This document shows, one piece after another, positions 14,131 through 22,723 of a stretch of 29,015 nt of DNA (positions within the stretch are counted from its first letter, which is position 1; the number at the start of each line of letters is the position of its first letter). Source of the stretch: a virus. The stretch spans positions 1 to 29,015 of the IMG/VR virus record IMGVR_UViG_3300036860_000076; one strand, written 5' to 3'. The translations under genes and the position numbers were made by a program. Below the pieces are notes generated by a model. The model ran no database searches. It was not told where the DNA came from and saw only the letters and a program-made list of their open reading frames with translations.

Positions 14131-15158
14131 GAATTTTGATCGCGCATCCTGGGCCAGGCTACAGTGTGGCCGATGTCTATAGTGGTTGGGACGAGGCACT
14201 GCGAGCCTTGGGCCTTAATGTCTATGTCTTCAACCTGGACGACCGTCTGGTCTTCTATGACAACGCCTATCTCCAGGATGATGACGGTAACTACCGTAAG
14301 GCGCTTGATCCGAACGGTGCTGTGCAGCTTGCCATGAATGGTTTGGCCGCTGGTCTCTTCAAGCTGCGCCCGGAAATTCTCATCTCTGTATTCTCCTTGT
14401 TCCATGACGTTCGTACGCTTGACATGGCGCGAGCATACGGAACGAAGGTGGTCATGCTGCATACGGAGTCGCCGTATGAGGATGGCCGGCAGATGGAGAT
14501 TTCCCAACACGCGGATCTTACGCTCATCAATGATCCGACGAACCTAGAGCGGTTCCGTGAGATTTGCCCGACTGAATATGTGCCGCACTCGTACCGGCCG
14601 AAGGTTCATTGGTTTGGTGGCTACCCTCGTAACGATGGTCCGGATCTTTTCTGGGCGGGTACTGCATTCCCAAGTCGGGTAGTGTTCTTGGAACAAATGA
14701 ACTTCGAGGGTTTGGACGTGAAGCTCGGGGGGAACTTCGCGTCTATTGGTGCGCGTCCAGAGTCGCCATTGCATGAGTATCTGGTGGAAAAGGATTTCCG
14801 TTACTGTATGCAGAACACCGATACTGCTGACTGGTATCGCAAAGCCAAGATGGGAATTAACTTCTACCGGCGTGAGGCGGAAGAGGCACACAAGGCAACC
14901 GGTTGGTCTTGCGGGCCACGCGAGATTGAGATGGCTGCGTGTGGATTGCCGTTCCTGCGTGATCCTCGCGGAGAGTCGGATGAGCTGTTCCCGTTTATGC
15001 CATCGTTCGATACGGTCGAGGACGCGAGCGAGAAATTGCGCTGGTGGCTTGACCATGAGAAAGAGCGTTTGGACGTGGCGGCAAAAGCGTACGAGGCAAT
15101 TAAGGATCGGACGTTTGACAAGCAGGCGTCAATGATGTTGCGGAAGTTAGGATTCTAA
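14127..15158 (+). CDS. GT-B glycosyltransferase, CgeB/YkvP-like
   Basis: The 343-residue protein starts at ATG 14127 overlapping the terminator-like gene's TGA. It has a GT-B layout: an N-terminal Rossmann-like half (MRILIAHPGPGYSVADVYSGWDEALRALG, ILISVFSLF, VVMLHTESPYED, ADLTLINDP) and a C-terminal half with the CgeB-type donor-site region (WSCGPREIEMAACGLPFL, then RGESDELFPF). It should transfer a sugar from a nucleotide donor. It sits between two tail/neck assembly genes, well away from the other modification genes, and overlap with both neighbours implies co-expression with virion proteins. Confidence 0.8.
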   Translation: MRILIAHPGPGYSVADVYSGWDEALRALGLNVYVFNLDDRLVFYDNAYLQDDDGNYRKALDPNGAVQLAMNGLAAGLFKLRPEILISVFSLFHDVRTLDMARAYGTKVVMLHTESPYEDGRQMEISQHADLTLINDPTNLERFREICPTEYVPHSYRPKVHWFGGYPRNDGPDLFWAGTAFPSRVVFLEQMNFEGLDVKLGGNFASIGARPESPLHEYLVEKDFRYCMQNTDTADWYRKAKMGINFYRREAEEAHKATGWSCGPREIEMAACGLPFLRDPRGESDELFPFMPSFDTVEDASEKLRWWLDHEKERLDVAAKAYEAIKDRTFDKQASMMLRKLGF

Positions 15159-15223
15159 TGGCCGAAGAAGATATTTTGAGATTGGTGGAGCCGGGTGGAT
15201 CTCGATGGCCGAAATCAAAGTAG
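15158..15223 (+). CDS. Possible 21-residue leader-like ORF
   Basis: An ATG at 15158 overlaps the glycosyltransferase stop (TAATG) and opens a 21-codon frame ending at TAG 15221-15223, inside the start of the gp10-like gene. Its first codons (ATGGCCGAAGAA) nearly repeat those of the following gene (ATGGCCGAAATC), so it may be remnant duplication or a coupling mini-ORF. Evidence is positional only. Confidence 0.25.
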   Translation: MAEEDILRLVEPGGSRWPKSK

Positions 15224-15684
15224 AGATTCGGGACACGGGAGACCTCAAGCGTCTCTCGCGTCAGCTCGGGAAGACGGCCGAAGGCAAAGAGCTTCGTAAA
15301 GAATTGGGCCAGGCGTTCCGCGCTATCTTGCGTCCAATCTTGGTCGAAGTGAAAGCATCGTACAGTGGTCTTACCCCGAGTCAGAAACCGATTCGGCCGG
15401 CACTAAAGCGCGCGACTAGGATGGAGGTTCGACTAACCGGAAAGTTCCCGTCGGCTGGCATCCTTGTTGACGGTACTCGTATGCCATCGGGTCTAAGGAA
15501 AATGCCGCAATATTGGGAGGGCGAAGCTGTTTGGAGAAGCCCTGTATTCGGGCATAGAGATCGTTGGATTACACATACGCCTCATCCGGGATTCTATCGG
15601 ATTGCCTCTGGGCATGATCTCTCGGCGGAACGCGAAATTGCTGAGGCTGAACATCAGTCTCTACGGCCTTTGGAAAGGGGTTAA
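15205..15684 (+). CDS. HK97 gp10-like head-tail joining / minor tail protein
   Basis: The 159-residue product begins with a strand and helix (IKVEIRDTGDLKRLSRQLG), then a long amphipathic helix (KELRKELGQAFRAILRPILVEVKASY), then basic and beta segments with RDRWITHTPHPGFY near the end. This matches the pattern of HK97 gp10-type proteins encoded between head and tail genes. ATG 15205 follows GTGGAGCCGGGTGG. It ends 4 nt before the tail chaperone gene; no major tail gene lies between them, which is unusual. Confidence 0.7.
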   Translation: MAEIKVEIRDTGDLKRLSRQLGKTAEGKELRKELGQAFRAILRPILVEVKASYSGLTPSQKPIRPALKRATRMEVRLTGKFPSAGILVDGTRMPSGLRKMPQYWEGEAVWRSPVFGHRDRWITHTPHPGFYRIASGHDLSAEREIAEAEHQSLRPLERG

Positions 15685-15688
15685 GTCA

Positions 15689-16063
15689 ATGGCCGATAAG
15701 GAAAAGCTGCAACTGAATCCTGATCTTCTGACCCCGCGCGACATGAAGCGGGCTAGGAAGATGCTCGAAGGAAAAAATCCTTACGAGCTAATGGACGACC
15801 CGGACGAGGCGATGATCCTGACGATCTGGTGCTTGCGCTCGCGCACCGATCCGACGTTCACATACGACCAGGCTGAGAATACTCCGTTCGGTGAATTTGA
15901 GGTGCCCGAGCAAGGCCCCCCCGAGAACGCGACCGACTCATCGCTTGGCTCGAAGAGGAAGGTCGCCGAAAAGAGCGAATCGAAGCCGAAGCTCAGCGTC
16001 GTCGAAGCGAAGTCGTCTTCCGAGAATACTACGGACTCACCGAAGACCAGTACAGCGAAATGA
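15689..16063 (+). CDS. Tail assembly chaperone, gpG-type
   Basis: The 124-residue zero-frame product (ADKEKLQLNPDLLTPRDMKRARKMLEGKNPYELM, then EAMILTIWCLRSRTDPTFTYDQA) fits the N-terminal part of actinophage tail chaperones, which bind the tape measure and recruit tube subunits. The ATG at 15689 lies 4 nt after the previous stop; AAGGGG sits upstream. After residue 78 the zero-frame tail is Ser/Lys/Pro-rich and low in complexity, as expected past a frameshift point. It directly precedes the tape measure gene. Confidence 0.85.
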   Translation: MADKEKLQLNPDLLTPRDMKRARKMLEGKNPYELMDDPDEAMILTIWCLRSRTDPTFTYDQAENTPFGEFEVPEQGPPENATDSSLGSKRKVAEKSESKPKLSVVEAKSSSENTTDSPKTSTAK

Positions 16064-16137
16064 CCTATGAGGAAATTGAAGACTGGACTGAGATGATGAA
16101 CAAGGGTCCAGTCGAGAGGGACAGCTTTGAGGGATAA
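15689..16137 (+). CDS. Tail assembly chaperone, gpGT-type -1 frameshift product
   Basis: This product is join(15689..15922,15922..16137), 149 residues. A slip of -1 on the C-run at 15916-15922 switches to a frame that stays open to TAA 16135-16137, just before the tape measure ATG. The extension is strongly charged and helical (RERDRLIAWLEEEGRRKERIE...) and ends in YYGLTEDQYSEMTYEEIEDW, a typical T-domain sequence in actinophage chaperones. The shifted frame looks far more protein-like than the zero-frame tail, which supports programmed frameshifting. The slip efficiency cannot be seen. Confidence 0.85.
15916..15922 (+). promoter_or_regulatory. -1 programmed frameshift slippery site, C-CCC-CCC
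   Basis: Zero-frame codons are GGC CCC CCC GAG, giving the heptamer C CCC CCC at 15916-15922. Both P- and A-site tRNAs can re-pair after a -1 slip. Position between the G and T parts of the chaperone gene matches lambda-type gpG/gpGT. Confidence 0.8.
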
Positions 16138-16139
16138 TT

Positions 16140-19100
16140 ATGGGCCGTTCAATTCGCTTCGATCTCGTAACCGATGCACGCGGTTACGGTCGAGGCATGC
16201 GCGAAGCCGAACGGTTCAATAAGCGTTTCACTGGTAGTATCACCGCGTTGCAGCGTACGACCTCTAAGGGTTTCAAGGTCAACGCTGATACCAAAAAGGC
16301 TGAGTCTAATTTCAACCAACTTAGTGATGCTGTCAAGAAATTCAATGTCACCGCACTGACGCTGCGCAATCTCACGAAGCTGCTCAAGTTCCCTGCCATC
16401 ATTGCTGCCGGCAATGCTCTGGCAGGGGTGTTCGTTTCGGTTGCGGCCGAAGCTGTGAGCCTAGTCTCAGCACTGTCTCCGCTCGTAGGCATTATTCCGG
16501 CTGCTGGCGTTGGCATGCTTGCGTTTGCTCAAGCGACGGGTGTATTGAAACTTGCGTTCGGTGGGATTGGGCCTGCACTCAAGCAAGCCGGCGTCGATAC
16601 TAAGAAATTCAATGAGGAGCTAAAGAAGCTCCCGCCTGCGCAGCGGCAAATCGTCCTGGCGATTGTGCCATTCAAGGAAGAACTGATCAAGCTCCGGGGT
16701 ATTGCGGCAGCAGGGATTCTTCCGGGACTGCAAGCTGGTCTGCGAGCACTGCATCCGCTCTTCGGTATCGTGCAGAACGCGGTGCGTTTGACAGCAGTCG
16801 AGCTTGGTGGGCTGATCGCGGCTGGTGGCCGGCTGTTGGGTTCCGGGCCATTCCGTGCAGACTTCAATCGGCTCGCTCGCGGGAACGTCACGATCATTCA
16901 CGAGATGGGCAGGGCTGGGCTCTTGCTCATTGATGTCTTCCGCAACATTGCGGTGACCGCGCAACCACTAGCTATTTGGATTGCGCGGATGGTTGTTGGT
17001 TGGGCTGACGGGCTTCGGGACTTCTTTGCGCAAGCTCGGGCATCCGGTGCGCTGACCGCGTTCTTTGTTCGCACACAGCACGTCATCTCTACGCTGGTAG
17101 ATGCGATCGGCCGGTTCGCGCATGCATGGGCACCGATCTTCGCTGCTGCATTGCCGCAGGGCGAGCGTTTCCTGACGATGCTTCGTAATGGTGCAGCAGC
17201 ATTCGATCGGTTCACGCACAGTGCTCGTGGTGCTGCAATCATTAGGGATATCTTCGCGCAGTCCCGAATCGTGATGGCTGCTGTTGGACGACTGATCGTC
17301 TCCATCGCTACGAACTTCTCATTCCTCGGGACGACGATCTCGGGCTCAGGGATTGCCGCACTCATTGACAAGATTGCAACGCAAGGTGTCCCGGCATTTG
17401 CCCGGCTGGCGAGGAATACTGGCGGCGCATTCCTCAAGAACCTTGTCCAGCTCGGCATCAACCTGACACGGATCTTTGCCATTATCGGCGGGAACAGCGG
17501 AACGTTGACCTCGTTCGTGGGATCGCTTGCGCGCATCGCTGGCGTTGTTGCAACGATTCTCGAAAAGCATCCCGGGCTTGCGAGTTTCGTGACGACGATT
17601 GCTGCGATGGCTGCAATCGGAAGCGGGACAGGGCTTGGCTCTGTTGCTGGCGCGCTCTCGAAGATCGGAAGCAATGCTGCTGTTGTAGCTGCGACGAACC
17701 GGAATACTGCGGCACTGAATGCCACGATGGGGGCTTCGGGTGCGAAGGCCAGTATTCTTTCCCGTGTCGGTAGTGTGTTCCTTGACATCGGCAAGAAAGC
17801 AGCGATCGGGACTGCCAGTGTTCTCAAGGCTGTTGCAATCCAGGTTGGTCGTTGGGTGGTCATGGGCGCGGTCGCGCTTGCGCAAGGGGCGCGTGTCGCT
17901 GCCGGCTGGTTGCTCGCTCTCGGGCCGATTGGACTTGTGGTCGCTGCTGTCGCGGTCGCAACGGTACTCATTATTAAGAATTGGGGAAAGATCAGTCGGT
18001 TCGTTGTTGCTGCTGCCGGTGCTGTTCTGAATTGGTTGAAGAGTAATTGGCCGAAGATCGTTGCTATTCTGCTCGGGCCGATTGGGCTTGCGGCGTTGAT
18101 GATCTACCGGCATTGGGCAGCTATTAGTCGTGCGACGGTTAAGACTTGGACTGCGGTTTCTGGTTTCCTCAGTCGAACTTCCGGTAACATTTACAACCGT
18201 GCCAATTTTGCATTCACTGCAATGTGGCATCGTATCGTTGCGCTCTGGAATGCGATTAGTCGTGCAACTAGTAATACATGGAATGCAATCTACGGAGCTT
18301 ACAGTCGTACGGTTGGTAATATCTTCAATCGAACGCGCTCGGGATTTAACTCGGTCAAGGATTGGATTTTCCGTACTTGGAATGCAATCAGTTCTCTGAC
18401 GGGTCGGTTTGTCACTTCGTTCGGTCGAATCTTCGGTGGCATTCAGGGCGCAATCAGTAAGCCGCTTGCGTTCGTTGAAAAGATCATCTCGAAGTTCATT
18501 AACGTTGCGGGTACTGTCGCCGGTTGGGTACAACTCCCGTTTGCGAACGCCATGAAGTCGTTTCGCTTCGGAGGCGGTGGTCCGGTCTCTGCTGCGAGTG
18601 GCTTGAAGGTGAACGCTGGAGCGAAGCTCGTGGCCGGACGAATGGCAAAGGGCGGCCCCGCTCGCGGTCCTGGTGGAACCACGGCAGACAAGATCCCTGC
18701 CATGCTTTCGCACGATGAGCATGTGTGGACTGCACGCGAGGTCCGAAACGCTGGTGGCCACGCTGCAATGTTCGCTCTGCGACGGTTGCTCGGTGGCGGC
18801 AAGCAGGCGAGGAATTCTATTCTTCTAGGGCACCGGCAGATTCGAGCTGCTGGTGGAATTGCAAATATCCGTGGTCGCGGTGACATTGGTGGAGACCCTG
18901 ACGTTCTGAGGATTGCGCCACGTTTCGCGGTCGGTGGCGGTGTCATTCGTGGCACACAGAATTTCCTCAAGGGTGTTGACAGCCATCCGTATGTGTGGGG
19001 CGGTGTCGGGCCTGGAGGGTACGACTGCTCGGGACTGACTGGTGAAGTCTGGAACCGACTCACTGGTCACCCTTCGTATCGTCGCGTGATGACGACGCAC

Positions 19101-20075
19101 TCGAATTTCGGCGGGTTGGGATTCCGGCCTGGTCGTGGAACGTACACGATCGGCGTGAGCAGTAGTCACATGGCTGGGAACCTTGCAGGGCTTGGGTTCG
19201 AGGCCCGGTCAACAAAGAGCGGGATTCATATTGGCGGTTCCGCACGATCGGTGACGAGCTTCCCGCAGCAGTTTTTCCTGCCACAAGCGGGCGGGAAATT
19301 TACTAGCGGTGGTGGCGGATTCTTTGGAGCCATCGGAAGATTCTTCTCGAAGATCCAAGAGAAGGCGCTTGGCGCTCTGACTCACATGGCAATTCCTGGA
19401 TTCAAGGGTGCCGGTGGCGGACTCTTTGGCGATATGTTTGTTGCCATCGGAAAGTCGATTCTCGGTGGCATTCCTGGAATGATCCGGGACGCAATCATTC
19501 CGTCCGGCGATGGTGGTGGGCCTGGTGGTGGAACGCCGCTAGCGAACATGCGGCTCGGTCAGCAGATGGCTGCGCAGCGTGGTTGGGTTGGCGCGCAATG
19601 GTCCGCGCTGCGAACGTTGTGGCAGCACGAATCCGGCTGGAGTAACACGGCTCGAAACCCGTCGTCCGGTGCGTTCGGTATTCCGCAAGGATTGCCGGCC
19701 TCGAAGATGGGTGCTGCTGCTGCTGGTGGAAATGCTCGGGCGCAGATTGCTTGGGGTTTGAGCTACATCGCTGGCCGGTATCGGAATCCAGTAAACGCTT
19801 GGAACTGGTGGCAGGGACACAACTGGTATGGCAGCGGACTCGATGCTGTGTTCCGTAAGCCGTCAATGATCGGTGTGGGAGAGAAGGGTGCCGAGCGTGT
19901 GACCGTGACTCCGGTCGGCCGGCGTGGTGCTGGCGGTGGAGTGCCAGTTACGTACAATATTACTGTCAATGCGTCGGGCAGTAATGGTGACGAGATTGCG
20001 GCCAAAGTTTATGAGGTAGTTGCGAAGGTGGAACGAGATCGCTGGTTCGCGGAGCGGCGGGGAGGTCGGCGCTAA
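16140..20075 (+). CDS. Tape measure protein with NlpC/P60-like and lytic transglycosylase domains
   Basis: This 1311-residue protein sets tail length and is ejected at infection. The N-terminal part is helical and basic. Hydrophobic segments lie near residues 80-145 and 570-660, followed by Trp-rich repeats (WNAISRAT, WNAIYGAY, WNAISSLT) around 670-760. A Gly-rich region with DKIPAMLSHDEHVWTAREV is common in tape measures. Two cell-wall hydrolase domains follow: an NlpC/P60-like peptidase (YDCSGL, Cys963; candidate His1010 in SSSHMAGN or His1030 in GIHIGG) and a lytic transglycosylase (LWQHESGW with Glu1164, GAFGIPQGLP, AWNWW). The C-terminus has MIGVGEKGAERVTVTP, typical of tape measures. 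Together the enzymes should open peptidoglycan locally for DNA entry. Confidence 0.92.
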   Translation: MGRSIRFDLVTDARGYGRGMREAERFNKRFTGSITALQRTTSKGFKVNADTKKAESNFNQLSDAVKKFNVTALTLRNLTKLLKFPAIIAAGNALAGVFVSVAAEAVSLVSALSPLVGIIPAAGVGMLAFAQATGVLKLAFGGIGPALKQAGVDTKKFNEELKKLPPAQRQIVLAIVPFKEELIKLRGIAAAGILPGLQAGLRALHPLFGIVQNAVRLTAVELGGLIAAGGRLLGSGPFRADFNRLARGNVTIIHEMGRAGLLLIDVFRNIAVTAQPLAIWIARMVVGWADGLRDFFAQARASGALTAFFVRTQHVISTLVDAIGRFAHAWAPIFAAALPQGERFLTMLRNGAAAFDRFTHSARGAAIIRDIFAQSRIVMAAVGRLIVSIATNFSFLGTTISGSGIAALIDKIATQGVPAFARLARNTGGAFLKNLVQLGINLTRIFAIIGGNSGTLTSFVGSLARIAGVVATILEKHPGLASFVTTIAAMAAIGSGTGLGSVAGALSKIGSNAAVVAATNRNTAALNATMGASGAKASILSRVGSVFLDIGKKAAIGTASVLKAVAIQVGRWVVMGAVALAQGARVAAGWLLALGPIGLVVAAVAVATVLIIKNWGKISRFVVAAAGAVLNWLKSNWPKIVAILLGPIGLAALMIYRHWAAISRATVKTWTAVSGFLSRTSGNIYNRANFAFTAMWHRIVALWNAISRATSNTWNAIYGAYSRTVGNIFNRTRSGFNSVKDWIFRTWNAISSLTGRFVTSFGRIFGGIQGAISKPLAFVEKIISKFINVAGTVAGWVQLPFANAMKSFRFGGGGPVSAASGLKVNAGAKLVAGRMAKGGPARGPGGTTADKIPAMLSHDEHVWTAREVRNAGGHAAMFALRRLLGGGKQARNSILLGHRQIRAAGGIANIRGRGDIGGDPDVLRIAPRFAVGGGVIRGTQNFLKGVDSHPYVWGGVGPGGYDCSGLTGEVWNRLTGHPSYRRVMTTHSNFGGLGFRPGRGTYTIGVSSSHMAGNLAGLGFEARSTKSGIHIGGSARSVTSFPQQFFLPQAGGKFTSGGGGFFGAIGRFFSKIQEKALGALTHMAIPGFKGAGGGLFGDMFVAIGKSILGGIPGMIRDAIIPSGDGGGPGGGTPLANMRLGQQMAAQRGWVGAQWSALRTLWQHESGWSNTARNPSSGAFGIPQGLPASKMGAAAAGGNARAQIAWGLSYIAGRYRNPVNAWNWWQGHNWYGSGLDAVFRKPSMIGVGEKGAERVTVTPVGRRGAGGGVPVTYNITVNASGSNGDEIAAKVYEVVAKVERDRWFAERRGGRR

Positions 20076-22723
20076 TGGGTAAGCTCGATGGCACTGCCGG
20101 CACCGAACTGATCCGGCCGCAAACAGACTCGACAAAAGTCGGTATTGTATATTCGACCGGTACGAACATGAGCGCGCTCATTGACGACTCGCCTGACGAT
20201 GATGCGACTTTTGTTCGTGGAACGACCGGGAAAACCTGGCCGGACGTATGGGCGATTACCTCGTTGACGAACCTTGCGTCTGCGCTCGGGGCGAATCAGC
20301 GAATCAGTAAGGTTCGCATGCGCGCGCGCGTGCGGATGCAGTCTTCGGACCCTGGCCACGGTGCAGCGATCGACTGCAAGTTCCGCAGTGCGATCACTGG
20401 TAAAATGAACGGCTACACTCGTTTCTACACAACGAATCCGTCAACGGTCCAAGCGCAGACGGGACCGTGGGTGTTCAAAGATCCGAACGGGATTGAATGG
20501 TCCTACAACCGAGTCCGTGACTTGACAATCTACTACGTTTGGTATTCCAGTGCTGGCTCGGTTCATGAGAATCTGCGGCTCACCGAATTCTATGTGGACG
20601 TGGACATTCGCAATCAACCGCAGGTCGGTACGGTTACGGTTGCCGGGAACGACACGAGCACTCGACCGACCGTGAGCTGGGTGTATACGCCGAACATTGA
20701 CAACGACCCGCAGAAGTGGTACCGAGTCAAGATTTTCGACTCGAACCAATACGGTGCGGTCGGATTCAACCCGGAAACCTCGAAGGCGATCTGGGATTCG
20801 GGCGAGGTCGCTGGCGAAGTTACTGACTATACGATTGGGACGGACCTCGTTGTCGGCTCAACATACAAAGCGTACGTGAAAGCTGCTGCGAGCTTTAATG
20901 TTACTGATCATTGGTATTCCGCTTGGGCGGCTTCCAGTACATTCTCGCTTACGCCTGCAACGCCGCCAGTCCCGACGCTCACACTTACAGCAGACAACAC
21001 GGTACCGTATCTTCGGAACCTGCTTAATGCTGTATCGAATTTGAACCTGCTTACGTTTCAGCAGGCCAGTTTGGAAGATGGTACGACAACTGGATGGGTT
21101 AACGTCTCGAACGGTGTGCTGGCAAGTGATGCCACTATTTTCGCTGACGGTACTCGATCGCTGAAACTCACGCCGACTACCGGCGGATTGGATGTTGTTG
21201 TTAGTACGCTCACGGGTCTGAATGGCGTTCGTATTCAAGGTGGCCAGTCGATAACTGGAACCTTCTTTGTGCGAACGGGTGTGACTGCCCGAACGGTTGC
21301 CGCACGATTGTACTGGTGGAAAAAGGATGGTACTGCTGCGAGCACGCCCTCGAATACCGGGACTGGCTCGGCAGACACGACCTCGTTTGTGCAACGGACA
21401 GTGACGGCAACCGCTCCGGCCGATGCATGGTATGCCTCGGTGGGCGTAGTGATCACTACGCCGGCAGCAGCCGAAGCGCACTACGTTGACAAGGCCGATA
21501 TCCACTATGGCTCTGGAGTGACCTTTAGTGCGGGTGGGTTCGTCGGGAGTACGAGCACTGTCGTTGAGCGCGCGATTGTGACAAGAGGAAATCGGAACCT
21601 CGCGCACCCGCAGCTTTTCGATGGCGGGGATTTCCTCAAGTCGTCTGCCGGATTCTACACGACTGGTACGTACTCGACCGTGACATACGATCCTTCGGAT
21701 CAGTTCTTTGGTAAGGGCTCAATCCTTTGGCGTGTCGATGACACGACCTCTGCATTGTATATTGGCTGGGGATCAGCAGCAATCACAAACCTTGCTCCTG
21801 ACTTTCCGTTCGCGGTTGTTCCTGGCAAGGTCTATTCGATCGGTGTCTCGCTCAAGGCGAGCCAATCATTCACGTCAACGCTTGCAATCGAAGCGATTGA
21901 TCGTGATGGGAATATTGTTGGCTCAGCATCAACGACCGGGATTACGATTACGACGAGTTGGGTTGAGTACAAGCTGGAAAACTGGACTGTGCCAGCGAAC
22001 GCTGTGTGGGCTCGTGCGCACGTTGACAACTCGGGCGGCGTGGTGGACCGGCGCGTGTGGGCTGACCGTGTGCGGTGGTACCAGGCTGCTGCATTGCCGG
22101 CCACGGTTGACAAGTTCACGTCAGGTCAGAATACGGTGTGGGAGGCTGTGCGTGGTGCTGACACGGGTGACTCGATCATTGACACACTGACTGCCACGGT
22201 CTATGCCGAAGACATGGAAGTGCCGCCCGGATGCATCGTCGTGTACCGCGCTCGTAATTTCCAACCGGCAACGGATACCCTGCCGGACAATAGCTCGGAC
22301 CCGACTGCCTACATTCCAACCATCATGGATACGGTCAATAAGTGGGTGCTCTCTGTTCCGGGTGATGCGAATCGGCGCATGGAAATCCTTGTGCAAGCAA
22401 TGCCGCAGAAGAAACACGAGGAAGAGGAAACATTCTACACACTGCGCCCGGACGGGACAGTCCCTACGGTTGTGATCAGTGATGCTATCGGTGGTGACGA
22501 TGGTGAGCTGTCAATCGTCGTGAAGACTGACGATGATTGGGATGAGTTGCACGATCTCCTGTCGCAGCAAAAAGTGCTTTGGCTTGTGCATCAAGATGTT
22601 GGCGGGCGTTACATTCGGATTAGTGAGGAACGGAGCTGGACACCGTCTCGCATTCAGCGTGGTACTGCTTGGTTGCGAAAGGTGACTGTGCCGTTTGTTG
22701 AAGTGGCAAGGCCGGCGACATAA
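20075..22723 (+). CDS. Minor tail protein with Fn3-like and carbohydrate-binding-like domains
   Basis: The 882-residue product starts at ATG 20075 in a TAATG overlap with the tape measure. Residues 1-180 form a beta-rich N-terminal part. Residues 182-293 look like an Fn3-type domain (VTVAGNDTSTRPTVSWVYTP, WYRVKIFDS, GSTYKAYVKAAAS). Residues 318-480 (ASLEDGTTTGWVN, RLYWWKKDG, ADAWYASVGVVI) and about 508-690 look like two CBM_4_9-type jelly rolls. The C-terminal 140 residues (DDWDELHDLLSQQKVLWLVHQ) resemble a baseplate-associated tail protein. It is probably the distal tail or tip component that contacts cell-envelope glycans. Confidence 0.75.
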   Translation: MGKLDGTAGTELIRPQTDSTKVGIVYSTGTNMSALIDDSPDDDATFVRGTTGKTWPDVWAITSLTNLASALGANQRISKVRMRARVRMQSSDPGHGAAIDCKFRSAITGKMNGYTRFYTTNPSTVQAQTGPWVFKDPNGIEWSYNRVRDLTIYYVWYSSAGSVHENLRLTEFYVDVDIRNQPQVGTVTVAGNDTSTRPTVSWVYTPNIDNDPQKWYRVKIFDSNQYGAVGFNPETSKAIWDSGEVAGEVTDYTIGTDLVVGSTYKAYVKAAASFNVTDHWYSAWAASSTFSLTPATPPVPTLTLTADNTVPYLRNLLNAVSNLNLLTFQQASLEDGTTTGWVNVSNGVLASDATIFADGTRSLKLTPTTGGLDVVVSTLTGLNGVRIQGGQSITGTFFVRTGVTARTVAARLYWWKKDGTAASTPSNTGTGSADTTSFVQRTVTATAPADAWYASVGVVITTPAAAEAHYVDKADIHYGSGVTFSAGGFVGSTSTVVERAIVTRGNRNLAHPQLFDGGDFLKSSAGFYTTGTYSTVTYDPSDQFFGKGSILWRVDDTTSALYIGWGSAAITNLAPDFPFAVVPGKVYSIGVSLKASQSFTSTLAIEAIDRDGNIVGSASTTGITITTSWVEYKLENWTVPANAVWARAHVDNSGGVVDRRVWADRVRWYQAAALPATVDKFTSGQNTVWEAVRGADTGDSIIDTLTATVYAEDMEVPPGCIVVYRARNFQPATDTLPDNSSDPTAYIPTIMDTVNKWVLSVPGDANRRMEILVQAMPQKKHEEEETFYTLRPDGTVPTVVISDAIGGDDGELSIVVKTDDDWDELHDLLSQQKVLWLVHQDVGGRYIRISEERSWTPSRIQRGTAWLRKVTVPFVEVARPAT

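Noticed and set aside
13321-14199. Minus-strand 292-codon ORF opposite the connector and terminator-like genes
   Set aside because: It spans three well-supported + strand genes and shows no recognisable protein features.
16898-18761. Long minus-strand ORFs (about 357 and 471 codons) opposite the tape measure gene
   Set aside because: They are antisense shadows of a gene with few stop-generating codons on the other strand. Their composition is low in hydrophobic core residues, they overlap each other, and no ribosome sites or gene context support them.
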